Of a stretch of DNA of 31,508 nt, positions 16,601 through 23,520 are shown piece by piece. A program made the translations under genes and the position numbers. Every line of letters begins with the position of its first letter. Position 1 is the stretch's first letter. The DNA comes from an uncultured Rikenella sp. (GTDB taxonomy: Bacteria > Bacteroidota > Bacteroidia > Bacteroidales > Rikenellaceae), in the NCBI GenBank assembly GCA_910577885.1, contig CAJTNK010000013.1, positions 1-31,508 of the forward strand. Direction: 5' to 3'. The notes beneath the pieces were generated by a model. That model was not told the DNA's origin. It searched no databases and was given only the letters and a program-made list of their open reading frames with translations.

Positions 16601-17938
16601 GTGATTAGTCGGTTGGCCGATCTTCGGATCGTCGATGACAATACGGGGGCTACGCTGTACAATGCCAACTTGCCGTACGGGGCTACGCTGTATGTCAACA
16701 CCGGGGATAAGGTCTCGAAGGGGGATTTGCTGTGCGAATGGGACCCGTATAATGCGGTTATTATCTCCGAGTTCGGCGGTAAGGTGACCTTCGACAGTGT
16801 GATCGAGAACGTGACCTATCGCGAGGAGTCGGACGAAACGACCGGTTATCGCGAGAAGGTGATTATCGAGTCGCGGGATAAGACCAAGAACCCGACGATC
16901 CGGATTCTCGACAAGTCGGGCGAGGAGCAGAAGCAGTACAACTTGCCGGTGGGTGCGCATATCGTGGTGAAGGAGAATGCGAAGGTGGCTGCGGGGGATA
17001 TCCTGATTAAGATTCCGCGTGCCGTGGGCAAGGCGGGCGACATCACGGGGGGTCTTCCGCGGGTAACGGAGCTGTTCGAGGCGCGTAATCCGAGCAATCC
17101 GGCGGTGGTGTCGGAGATCGACGGCGAGGTGTCGTTCGGTAAGATCAAGCGCGGGAATCGCGAGATTGCCGTGACCTCGCGCACGGGCGAGGTGAAGAAG
17201 TACCTGGTTCCGCTGTCGAAACAGATCTTGGTGCAGGAGAACGACTATATCCGTGCCGGTATGCCGCTGTCGGACGGGGCCATTACGCCGGACGACATCC
17301 TCTCGATCCAGGGGCCGACCAAGGTGCAGGAGTATATCGTGAACGAGATTCAGGAGGTCTACCGGATGCAGGGTGTGAAGATCAACGACAAGCACTTCGA
17401 GATCATCGTTCGTCAGATGATGAACAAAGTTCGGATCGAGGATCCGGGGGATACCCGTTTCTTGCCGGAGCAGATTGTCGACAAGTGGGACTTCATGGAG
17501 GAAAACGACGATATCTACGAAAAGAAGGTCGTTACGGATGCGGGTGATTCGACCGCGTTGCGTGCGGGCCAGATCGTGACGCTGCGTCAGCTGCGGGACG
17601 AGAACTCGACGTTGCGGCGCAAGGACTTGAGGGAGGTTGAGGTGCGCGATGCGGTACCGGCGACTTCGGATCAGGTTTTGCAGGGGATTACCCGTGCCGC
17701 GTTGCAGACGAGCAGTTTCATGTCGGCGGCTTCGTTCCAGGAGACCACCAAGGTCTTGAACGAGGCGGCGATCCATGCGAAGGTCGACCCGCTCGAGAAG
17801 CTGAAAGAGAACGTCATTTGCGGCCACTTGATTCCAGCGGGGACGGGGGTGCGCGACTTCCAGGACCTGGTTGTCGGTCCGAAAGGCTCGGTGGCGTCGG
17901 CGGCGGAGGCTTCTGCCGATGGGCTGGTGGTCGAGTAG
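13691..17938 (+). CDS. rpoC: DNA-directed RNA polymerase subunit beta'
   Basis: A 1415-residue beta' subunit starting at the ATG at 13691. The frame is open upstream, but that part is the palindromic element, not protein. The N-terminal zinc site has CxC and CDRC cysteines (CHCGKYKRIRYKG, IVCDRCGVE). The catalytic motif NADFDGD holds the Mg2+ aspartates at 471, 473 and 475. The bridge-helix and trigger-loop region with QSIGEPGTQLTLRTFH is intact, as is the second zinc cluster CESRKGVCAKC. Length fits Bacteroidales RpoC. It is the last gene of the cluster and is followed at once by a strong terminator. Confidence 0.98.
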   Translation: MAYNNKETKSPGNYQKITISLASPEQILEKSSGEVLKPETINYRTYKPERDGLFCERIFGPVKDYECHCGKYKRIRYKGIVCDRCGVEVTEKKVRRERMGHIQLVVPVAHIWYFRSLPNKIGYLLGIPTKKLDMIIYYERYIVIQKGAAEGVEEGDLLTEKEYLDLLETLPKGNRALEDNDPNKFIAMMGAEALEMMLQRVDLDELSYSLRHKASTETSQQRKSEALKRLNVVEAFRASREVNKPEWMIMRVLPVIPPELRPLVPLDGGRFATSDLNDLYRRVIIRNNRLKRLIEIKAPEVILRNEKRMLQEAVDSLFDNSRKSNAVKTESNRPLKSLSDSLKGKQGRFRQNLLGKRVDYSARSVIVVGPELKMHEMGIPKDMAAELYKPFVVRKLIERGIVKTVKSAKKIIDRKDPVIWDILENVIKGHPVLMNRAPTLHRLGIQAFQPKLIEGKALQLHPLACTAFNADFDGDQMAVHLPLGNAAILEAQLLMLGSHNILNPANGAPITVPSQDMVLGLYYITKPRKGVKGEGLVFYSAEEAIIAHNEGRVDLHAEVKLRLGPGNIIDTTVGRIIFNQVVPTQVGYINMLLTKKSLRDIIGDVMKQCGAAVTANFLDDIKALGYKMAFRGGLSFNLDAVIIPKEKEALVQDGYDQVAEVMENYNMGFITNNERYNQIIDIWTHTNSKLTHTVLKQLTEDDQGFNPVYMMLDSGARGSKEQIRQLSGMRGLMAKPQKSTAEAAQIIENPILSNFKEGLSVLEYFISTHGARKGLADTALKTADAGYLTRRLVDVAQDVIINEEDCGTLRGLQATAIKRNEEVVQSLYERILGRTSVHDIYNPLNNELIVRAGEEITEDIAKAIEESPIEMVEIRSVLTCESRKGVCAKCYGRNLATGRMVQKGEVVGVIAAQSIGEPGTQLTLRTFHVGGVAGGSAADNKIVARYDGHIEIDELRMVERKDDTGRKVYMVISRLADLRIVDDNTGATLYNANLPYGATLYVNTGDKVSKGDLLCEWDPYNAVIISEFGGKVTFDSVIENVTYREESDETTGYREKVIIESRDKTKNPTIRILDKSGEEQKQYNLPVGAHIVVKENAKVAAGDILIKIPRAVGKAGDITGGLPRVTELFEARNPSNPAVVSEIDGEVSFGKIKRGNREIAVTSRTGEVKKYLVPLSKQILVQENDYIRAGMPLSDGAITPDDILSIQGPTKVQEYIVNEIQEVYRMQGVKINDKHFEIIVRQMMNKVRIEDPGDTRFLPEQIVDKWDFMEENDDIYEKKVVTDAGDSTALRAGQIVTLRQLRDENSTLRRKDLREVEVRDAVPATSDQVLQGITRAALQTSSFMSAASFQETTKVLNEAAIHAKVDPLEKLKENVICGHLIPAGTGVRDFQDLVVGPKGSVASAAEASADGLVVE

Positions 17939-17969
17939 TGTAGAGCGACTTCGGGTCGATTGATGAATG

Positions 17970-18010
17970 CCGGGAGCTCCTTTCTGACGGAAAGGGCTCC
18001 CGGTTTTTTT
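17970..18010 (+). terminator. Intrinsic terminator after rpoC
   Basis: A long GC-rich stem (CCGGGAGC plus CCTTTC on the left, GAAAGGGCTCCCGG on the right, one bulged T) with loop TGACG, followed by seven Ts at 18004-18010. It lies 31 bases after the rpoC stop and closes the ribosomal/RNA polymerase operon. Confidence 0.9.
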
Positions 18011-18840
18011 GGGGGTAGGGTAGACTTTGCGAAGGCTTGTGCGGACAGAGACAGTTTTTCTCTGCCGGATGGGCCATGCGATGCGCAGCATCGGGGGCCC
18101 CGTTGGGGCTTTTGCTGTGTTTTTTTCTGTTTAGTTTCGCCCTTTACGTCCGCCGCCCGCGCAGGGCCGTCGTAGCTTGTTGCCGAGCAAACCCAACTTC
18201 CGCCCGCGCGCGGACAAAGATTGTTTTCTCGCCCGAATGGCCAGTACCGGGTGCCGGGAGGCACCGCCCCCGCGGCGTAAGCGGGGCCTGCCCGGCCTGA
18301 GGGCAGTTCTCTCGAGATTCCGCGCGCCCCGCCTTAAGAGCGATTCAACTATTTTGCTAATCGCAAAATAGAATGAATCGCCCAGGCGCGCGGACCGAAA
18401 CCGTTGGACGGAGCAGGCGGCTGAGTAGTTTTTTCGGTCCGTCGCCTGCGCGGCTCGTCGGAGCAAACACCAGTCTTCGAGTGCCGAGCGGCACCGGACC
18501 CGTCGCGGGGGGAGGCGACGGCCCGCCCGTCTCTTCAAGACGGCTGTACGGAAAAAGGCGCGCGGTTTGAGACCGTTTTTTAGCTCAAAGCGAGTTGCCG
18601 CCAGCGGATTTTGCCGAGCAAAACCCAATCTTCGAGTGCCGAGCGGCACCTCGCGCCGCGTGGGGTGGCGGCGACTCGAGAAAGGGCTGACGCCAAGGGG
18701 GCTTTGCAAAACACGCTCCAGTCTTCGCGTGCCCAAAGTCACGGTTGCTTACAAATCGCGGTTTTTCGGTACGGAGCCTGCACGGGTGCCCTGGAGCGAG
18801 ACACCGGTCTGTTGGTCGGTTACGTAGCAAGACCTTGAGG
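18011..18840. repeat. Non-coding GC-rich block with spaced direct repeats
   Basis: No believable protein is encoded; the open frames are arginine/proline-rich shadows. A degenerate unit (TTGCCGAGCAAA-CCCA-TCTTCGAGTGCCGAGCGGCACC) recurs near 18179-18200 (partial), 18457-18497, 18611-18650 and 18702-18735 (partial). The two best copies are about 154 bases apart. The 18-mer CGAGTGCCGAGCGGCACC is exact at 18478 and 18633, and its reverse complement is at 112. GACGGCCCGCCC, GGCGCGCGG and similar words recur between copies. It may be a decayed repeat array or structured RNA; no promoter box was found inside. Confidence 0.6.
18320..18393. repeat. Nested hairpin with AT-rich inner stem
   Basis: Outer arms CCGCGCGCC (18320-18328) and GGCGCGCGG (18385-18393) enclose an inner stem, GCGATTCA-A-CTATTTTGC (18340-18357) paired with GCAAAATAG-AA-TGAATCGC (18363-18381), loop TAATC. 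The inner stem is strikingly AT-rich for this GC-rich block. No T-run follows, so it does not look like an intrinsic terminator. A protein-binding palindrome or a mobile-element end is possible. Confidence 0.6.
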
Positions 18841-18918
18841 AATATCTGAGGGAATTGGTTGGAATGAGAGGGGTCTGTTGTTTGGACGGGTAAGTGGATA
18901 ATAATTCAAAATAGATGG

Positions 18919-18926
18919 TAACTTTG
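18919..18926 (+). promoter_or_regulatory. Candidate -7 box before the two-TM protein gene
   Basis: TAACTTTG matches TAnnTTTG. The predicted start near 18933 gives a 25-base leader to the ATG at 18958. No matching TTTG is found at the usual distance upstream, so only the -7 half is supported. Confidence 0.45.
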
Positions 18927-18957
18927 TCGGAAAGTTTGACCTTTAATCTATTTAGCC

Positions 18958-19971
18958 ATGGCAGAAGCACCTCAGGAAACGGACCTCTCGCAAATCGGAA
19001 CGGCCGGAACGGCTGACAAAGTAGGACAGGCCTCGCGGGCGGCCCACATCAAAATCGATAAGAAACGCATCCGGAAATACGACCGGCGCCGAAAAGAGAT
19101 CATAGGGATGATCCAAAAAGCGCTCTTGTGGGGCCTTTTGTTCCTTGCGCTGGGTGTTTGGCTGATCCTGCTGCTACGCTGGTGGACCATCACACTGGGC
19201 GTTTTGTCGCTGGCGATCGCTTGGTTCTGGCTCTACGACATCGGACAACCGATCCACGCGCTCCGGAGTCTGTACGAACTCTACTGGGATTCCACCCTGC
19301 TGGGATCCGTGGTGGTGCGGACCGATCCGCTGACGGTCGCCGGGCTCGTCAACCTCGAAACCGGAACCGGCAAACGGACGGTCTACCGCTATTTCGACGG
19401 ACAGGGCAACGAGATCTCGCAGGAGCTGTATGCCGAAAAAACCGAACAGGTCCAGGCTGAGTGGGACCGCACGCTGGACGCCGAGTGGGACCGGCTGTAC
19501 GAAGAGGGTAAGGAGGAGGAGGCCGATGCCCTGTGGGAGGATTTCTGGTCGAAACCGCAGCACACGTTCTCTCGCAAGGAGGACGAAGAGGCGACCGCAC
19601 GGGCTGAGATTCGGGGTTGTCGGCTTCGTGTGGTGGGCGACGGCGACTGGAACTACAAGCTCGGCGACCGGATCCCGTGCAGTTCGGCCTACGGGCCCAA
19701 GGATCCGGAATTGGGCATTTGGACCTACGTGGACATTTTCCCGTTGATCTGGGCAACGAATAACCCGCACGATCTGCGAGCGTGCAACGAGGCCGTTTCG
19801 GAGTTCGAGTGGGAGATGCTGGACGACATTGCTCCGCTGATTCAAGGCCCCGAGTTCAGTACGGGTGAAATGTACCGAATCTTCCGTGAGCCGGAGGGAA
19901 CTCCGACGAAATACCGGCTCGAACCGATCGACGAATCGGAGGACGAAGATGAGGAGGAGGGGCAGGAATAA
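18958..19971 (+). CDS. Two-TM membrane protein of unknown function (DUF3239-like)
   Basis: A 337-residue protein. The N-terminus is polar, then comes a very basic stretch (about 32-47, KIDKKRIRKYDRRRKE). Two adjacent membrane segments follow at about 55-73 and 76-94, joined by a tight turn, so both termini are probably cytoplasmic. The soluble domain (about 105-320) includes GSVVVRTDPLTVAGLVNLETG near 115-135, a charged helix rich in E/W (about 155-200), and LGDRIPCSSAYGPKDPELGIW near 240-260. The tail (about 323-337) is almost all D/E. The IPCSSxYG block recalls DUF3239 proteins, but that is from memory and unverified. It stands alone between the repeat block and nhaC. No enzymatic motif is seen. 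Confidence 0.8.
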   Translation: MAEAPQETDLSQIGTAGTADKVGQASRAAHIKIDKKRIRKYDRRRKEIIGMIQKALLWGLLFLALGVWLILLLRWWTITLGVLSLAIAWFWLYDIGQPIHALRSLYELYWDSTLLGSVVVRTDPLTVAGLVNLETGTGKRTVYRYFDGQGNEISQELYAEKTEQVQAEWDRTLDAEWDRLYEEGKEEEADALWEDFWSKPQHTFSRKEDEEATARAEIRGCRLRVVGDGDWNYKLGDRIPCSSAYGPKDPELGIWTYVDIFPLIWATNNPHDLRACNEAVSEFEWEMLDDIAPLIQGPEFSTGEMYRIFREPEGTPTKYRLEPIDESEDEDEEEGQE

Positions 19972-20174
19972 CCCTTTTTTCTTCGATTTCCAGTTTTTCA
20001 GCGTGTCGGCGAGTCCGTTTGGGCCCGCCGATGTTGTTTCCCGAGTTATCCTCTCGGTTTTGGTGTAAAGCTTGTCGGCGGAGGAATTCGAAAGGTCCCG
20101 CAACTTTCGATCTTTGTGTGCCGGATGAACCCCGCGACTCCGGACGGAGAAATCCTCGAACGGAATAAAATCCG

Positions 20175-20182
20175 TACTTTTG
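20175..20182 (+). promoter_or_regulatory. Candidate -7 box before nhaC
   Basis: TACTTTTG matches TAnnTTTG, with a predicted start near 20189 and a leader of about 23 bases to the ATG at 20212. No clear -33 TTTG is seen at the expected distance, so support is partial. Confidence 0.45.
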
Positions 20183-20211
20183 TCACGTTTGTTCATCTCA
20201 GAACCATCCCT

Positions 20212-21645
20212 ATGAATCCAAAGCAACCCTCTATTGTTCAATCGCTTGTGCCGATTCTCGTGCTGCTCGGGCTGATTATGGTCACGGTGCTCGGCACCGG
20301 CGCCGATGCGTTGGCCGGAGCCAACCAACTCTCCTTGCTGGTCGCTTCGGGGGTCGGGGCCGGGATTGCGGTGTGGAACGGCGTCCGGTGGGCTGAGATC
20401 ATGCAAGGCATGGTGCATACCATCAGTGCGTCGCTGCCGGCTATTCTGATCCTGCTGATGGTGGGGATGCTCTCCGGGAGCTGGATGATTAGCGGCGTGA
20501 TTCCGACCATGATCTACTACGGGCTCGAGATCCTGAGGCCGGCTTATTTTCTGCCGGCTTGTGTCGTGATTGCGGCTGCCGTGGCGGTGGCCACCGGCAG
20601 CTCGTGGTCGACGATCGCCACGATCGGCGTCGCGTTGATCGGGATCGGACAGGCGCTCGGATTCGACATGGCGATGACGGCCGGGGCCATTATCTCGGGG
20701 GCGTACTTCGGCGACAAGGTGTCGCCGTTGAGCGATACGACGAACCTCGCGTCGGCCGTCACGGGCACCGATCTGTTTGTTCACATCCGCTACATGATGC
20801 AAACCACCGTGCCGTCGATTCTGCTCACGTTGGCGGCTTTCGGCGTGCTGACCGTCGTGGTCGGAGGGCAGAGCGAGGCGGCGGCGTCCGGTGTGGAGAC
20901 TTTCCAACGGACCATTGCGGGGACGTATCGGATTTCGCCGTGGCTGTTGCTGATTCCGGTGCTGGTGGTGGTGATGATCGTGAAAAAGATCCCGGCCGTG
21001 GCGGTGCTGATGATCGGTTCGGTGATTGCGGTCGGGGCCGCGGCTTTGTTCCAGCGGGAGCTGCTCGCGACGCTCGTGCCCGAGGGGCGGTTGACTCTCG
21101 GTGCGGGGTATGAGGTGCTGACCCGTTCGCTGTACGGCGCTATCGCTCCACAGACGGGCGATGCGGCGGTGGACGAGCTCTTGGCGACGGGCGGGATGGC
21201 CGGTATGCTCAATACGGTGTGGCTTATCATCACGGCGATGGTTTTCGGCGGGGTGATGGAGGCGGGCCGGTTCCTGGAACGGATTACGACGGCGATTCTG
21301 AGCCGTGTCCGGTCGACGGGCGGACTGGTGTCCACCGCCACGGGAAGTTGTCTGCTCTTCAACCTCACGACCGGAGACCAATATATGTCGATCGTGGTGC
21401 CGGGCAAGATGTTTCTCGGTGCTTTTCGCCAGAACGGCTTGCAACCCCGGTTGTTGAGCCGGACGCTCGAAGACGTAGGGACGGCGACTTCGGTGTTGAT
21501 CCCCTGGAACACGTGCGGGGCGACACAAGCAACGATCCTCGGGGTGCCGACGTTGGTTTACTTGCCGTTCGCCGTCTTTTGCTGGCTGAGCCCGTTGGTG
21601 ACGCTGGTTGTGGCCTGGTCGGGATGGGGAATTCGAAAAAACTAA
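20212..21645 (+). CDS. nhaC: NhaC-type Na+/H+ antiporter
   Basis: A 477-residue inner-membrane transporter with about eleven or more hydrophobic segments along its length. The start at 20212 (MNPKQPSIVQSLVPILVLL) puts the first membrane helix directly after the N-terminus; an earlier in-frame start near 20116 would add a polar tail over the promoter. The conserved core GSWMISGVIPTMIYYG, ATGSSWSTIATIG and GAYFGDKVSPLSDTTNLAS (about 90-180) marks the NhaC branch. The second-half motif TGDQYMSIVVPGKMF and a PWNTCGATQA segment follow. It should expel Na+ in exchange for H+, though some NhaC-like proteins exchange amino acids or malate/lactate. It is followed by repeat copy B, which separates it from the convergent upp gene. 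Confidence 0.9.
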   Translation: MNPKQPSIVQSLVPILVLLGLIMVTVLGTGADALAGANQLSLLVASGVGAGIAVWNGVRWAEIMQGMVHTISASLPAILILLMVGMLSGSWMISGVIPTMIYYGLEILRPAYFLPACVVIAAAVAVATGSSWSTIATIGVALIGIGQALGFDMAMTAGAIISGAYFGDKVSPLSDTTNLASAVTGTDLFVHIRYMMQTTVPSILLTLAAFGVLTVVVGGQSEAAASGVETFQRTIAGTYRISPWLLLIPVLVVVMIVKKIPAVAVLMIGSVIAVGAAALFQRELLATLVPEGRLTLGAGYEVLTRSLYGAIAPQTGDAAVDELLATGGMAGMLNTVWLIITAMVFGGVMEAGRFLERITTAILSRVRSTGGLVSTATGSCLLFNLTTGDQYMSIVVPGKMFLGAFRQNGLQPRLLSRTLEDVGTATSVLIPWNTCGATQATILGVPTLVYLPFAVFCWLSPLVTLVVAWSGWGIRKN

Positions 21646-21680
21646 AACTTACTATATATTGCAGTCGTTCATTAGCAACA

Positions 21681-21935
21681 GGAGGGTACTGTACCTTTTC
21701 TGAAGAAAAGGTACCCAAAAGACTTCCGAGCGCATCCCGTTGGGATGCTTTGGCCGTGTCAGCCTGTGTTTGGGTGGGGACTTTCCGGTGTCGGCGCGAT
21801 AAAGCAGTAATTACCTTACGCGCCGCACCGAGAAAGCCCCACCCATACCCTAAGGACTGCGGAGCCTAAGGCATAGCGTATGCTATCTGAAAGTTTTTTT
21901 TGTTCTTTTTGTTCACAAAAAGAACAGTTCTATCC
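21681..21935. repeat. Composite palindromic element, copy B (between nhaC and upp)
   Basis: It starts GGAGGGTACTGT, followed by hairpin GTACCTTTTC-TGAA-GAAAAGGTAC (21691-21714). Next are the GCATCCCGTTGGGATGC hairpin (21732-21748), the central palindrome (about 21770-21845, loop ATAAAGCAGTAATTACCTTA) and the CTAAGGACTGCGGAGCCTAA flank. It ends with GTTCTTTTT/AAAAAGAAC (21902-21925). Compared with copy A, both flanks are swapped and reverse-complemented while the core reads in the same direction. It lies between convergent genes, and its end hairpins could serve as terminators for both. Confidence 0.85.
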
Positions 21936-21970
21936 GGTCGTTGAAGAATGATTACAATAAATAGTACGGT

Positions 21971-22624
21971 TTATAGTTTTTTGCCGTAAGCCAGGTCTCC
22001 GGGGTCTCCGATTCCGGGTACGATGTAGGATTTGACGGTCATTTCCTCGTCGACTGCCGCGGTCCAGAGTGTGACGTGGTCCATCGGGAGCCGTTTGCGT
22101 ACGAAGTCGATCCCGTCGGTCGACGAAATCACGGCCGCCAGGTGGGTATGCGCCGGTACGCCGCCTTTTTCGAGGAGGGCATAGTAGGCCATCTCGATCG
22201 ATGCGCCGGTGGCCAGCATCGGGTCGACGATGATGAGTGTTTTTCCTTCGAGGTTCGGCGTGGTGACCTGTTCCAATACGATTTTCATCGTTCCGTCTTT
22301 GCTGTACTTGCGGAAGGCCGACACAAAGGCGTTCGCCGCATCGTCGAACACGTTCAGAAAACCGTTGTGCATCGGCATGCCGGCCCGGAGGATCGAGGCG
22401 ATTACGATTTCGTCCGTCGGGAGCATCATTTCGGCTTCGCCCAGAGGGGTGACAACGGTCTGTTGTCTGTAATTCAGCGTTTTGCTTATCTCGTAGGCGA
22501 TTACGGCGCCGGTTCGTTCCAGGTTGCGCCGGAACCGCATCGGGTCGCGTTGAATCACCTCGTCGCGCAGTTGCGAGACATAGCGAGCGAGGATCGAGTT
22601 TTGTTCGTCGAGGATTCGGATCAT
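21971..22624 (-). CDS. upp: Uracil phosphoribosyltransferase
   Basis: A 217-residue enzyme making UMP from uracil and PRPP in pyrimidine salvage. The PRPP-binding loop VDPMLATGAS is at 133-142. The uracil-recognition C-terminus reads VPGIGDPGDLAYG, ending at the usual length. RAGMPMHNG (80-88) is the conserved loop near the substrate. It lies 16 bases downstream of ispD and is very likely co-transcribed with it. The ATG at 22624 gives the standard N-terminus. Copy B of the palindromic element follows its stop. Confidence 0.95.
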   Translation of the reverse strand: MIRILDEQNSILARYVSQLRDEVIQRDPMRFRRNLERTGAVIAYEISKTLNYRQQTVVTPLGEAEMMLPTDEIVIASILRAGMPMHNGFLNVFDDAANAFVSAFRKYSKDGTMKIVLEQVTTPNLEGKTLIIVDPMLATGASIEMAYYALLEKGGVPAHTHLAAVISSTDGIDFVRKRLPMDHVTLWTAAVDEEMTVKSYIVPGIGDPGDLAYGKKL

Positions 22625-22640
22625 GGTGTGTGTGGTATGG

Positions 22641-23495
22641 TTACTTAAGGTTTTTGTCTCTGTTGTTGTGTGCGGGCATGGGGCTTCCCGCAGGTTGGCG
22701 GAGCAAGGCCTCGGCGAGGATCAGGTCCACGGGGGTGGTGATTTTGAGGTTGGTGGGCGTACCTTCGGTGAGGACGATGCGACCGGTACTGGTCCGTTCG
22801 ACCACCGAGGCGTCGTCGGTGAACCGCTCGTCGTACGGTGCGGCATAGGCCCGCCTGAGCCATTCGCCCCGGAATCCTTGGGGGGTCTGTACGGCTCGAT
22901 AGGCAGAGCGGTCTACCGCTTCGCTGCGGGGTGTTCGGGTGTCGCCCTCGGGGTCGACGCGCCGCAGCGAGTCGACCACCGGAACGGCCGGAACCGCTGC
23001 CCCGTATCGCCATGCGGCGGCGATGACCGCCGCGATGGTACGGTCGTCGACGAACGGTCGCACGCCGTCGTGCACCAGTACCAAATCCGCCTCCGGTTCT
23101 ACGGCGAGTCCGTTTCGCACGGAGTGAAAGCGGGTTTCTCCGCCTGTCACGACCGTGTGGGGCACTCGAAAGCGGTGCTTTCGGCAGAGCTCCTGCCACC
23201 GTTGTCGGTGTGCTTCGGGTAGGACGAGGACGATCTTATGCACAAAGTTGTTCACATTTGGCGATTCACCCGGGAGGGCGGGATGTGGGTAACTTGTTGA
23301 TTCTTTCGAATTATCCACGCTTTCATCCACACTCGGTGAACAGGTTGTTAAAAACCGTTCCACCCCCTCCGACAGTCGGCGCAAACTCCGCATCAAAATC
23401 GGCTCTCCACCCACCTCCAAAAACTGTTTCGGGGTCTCTCCCCCCATCCGCCGCCCGCTCCCCCCGGCAACGACGATTGTCAGTAACTTGTTCAT
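22641..23495 (-). CDS. ispD: 2-C-methyl-D-erythritol 4-phosphate cytidylyltransferase with an internal insert
   Basis: Makes CDP-methylerythritol from MEP and CTP in the non-mevalonate isoprenoid pathway. The start MNKLLTIVVAGGSGRRMG at 23495 was chosen because the nucleotide-binding glycine loop must be at the very N-terminus; the frame is open 45 bases further upstream. CTP-binding GGSGRRM with PKQF (11-25), GGETRFHSVRNGL (118-130), HDGVRPF (142-148) and a QTPQGF motif are all intact. The protein is 284 residues, against about 220-240 for the family. The excess includes residues about 44-84 (VERFL to NNFV), between the usual RSL helix and the KIVLVLP strand. That segment is low-complexity, rich in S/N/V/D, and its DNA holds five DnaA-box-like 9-mers. 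The enzyme is probably active with a surface loop. Confidence 0.93.
   Translation of the reverse strand: MNKLLTIVVAGGSGRRMGGETPKQFLEVGGEPILMRSLRRLSEGVERFLTTCSPSVDESVDNSKESTSYPHPALPGESPNVNNFVHKIVLVLPEAHRQRWQELCRKHRFRVPHTVVTGGETRFHSVRNGLAVEPEADLVLVHDGVRPFVDDRTIAAVIAAAWRYGAAVPAVPVVDSLRRVDPEGDTRTPRSEAVDRSAYRAVQTPQGFRGEWLRRAYAAPYDERFTDDASVVERTSTGRIVLTEGTPTNLKITTPVDLILAEALLRQPAGSPMPAHNNRDKNLK
23236..23331. promoter_or_regulatory. Cluster of five DnaA-box-like 9-mers inside ispD
   Basis: Measured against TTATNCACA: TTATGCACA at 23236-23244 is exact. TTGTTCACA at 23248-23256 has one mismatch. TGTGGGTAA at 23284-23292 is the reverse of TTACCCACA, with one mismatch. TTATCCACG at 23311-23319 and TCATCCACA at 23323-23331 each have one mismatch. 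The pairs at 23236/23248 and 23311/23323 are both spaced by exactly 12 bases. All lie in the extra segment of ispD. The density suggests DnaA binding, but function is unproven. Confidence 0.5.
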
Positions 23496-23520
23496 AACTC
23501 CTCCTTGGCTACGGTATAGA

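Noticed and set aside
18131..18742. Open frames in the block after rpoC, up to about 200 codons
   Set aside because: They consist of arginine/proline-rich translations of the direct repeats, have no promoter box or conserved domain, and change frame between repeat copies.
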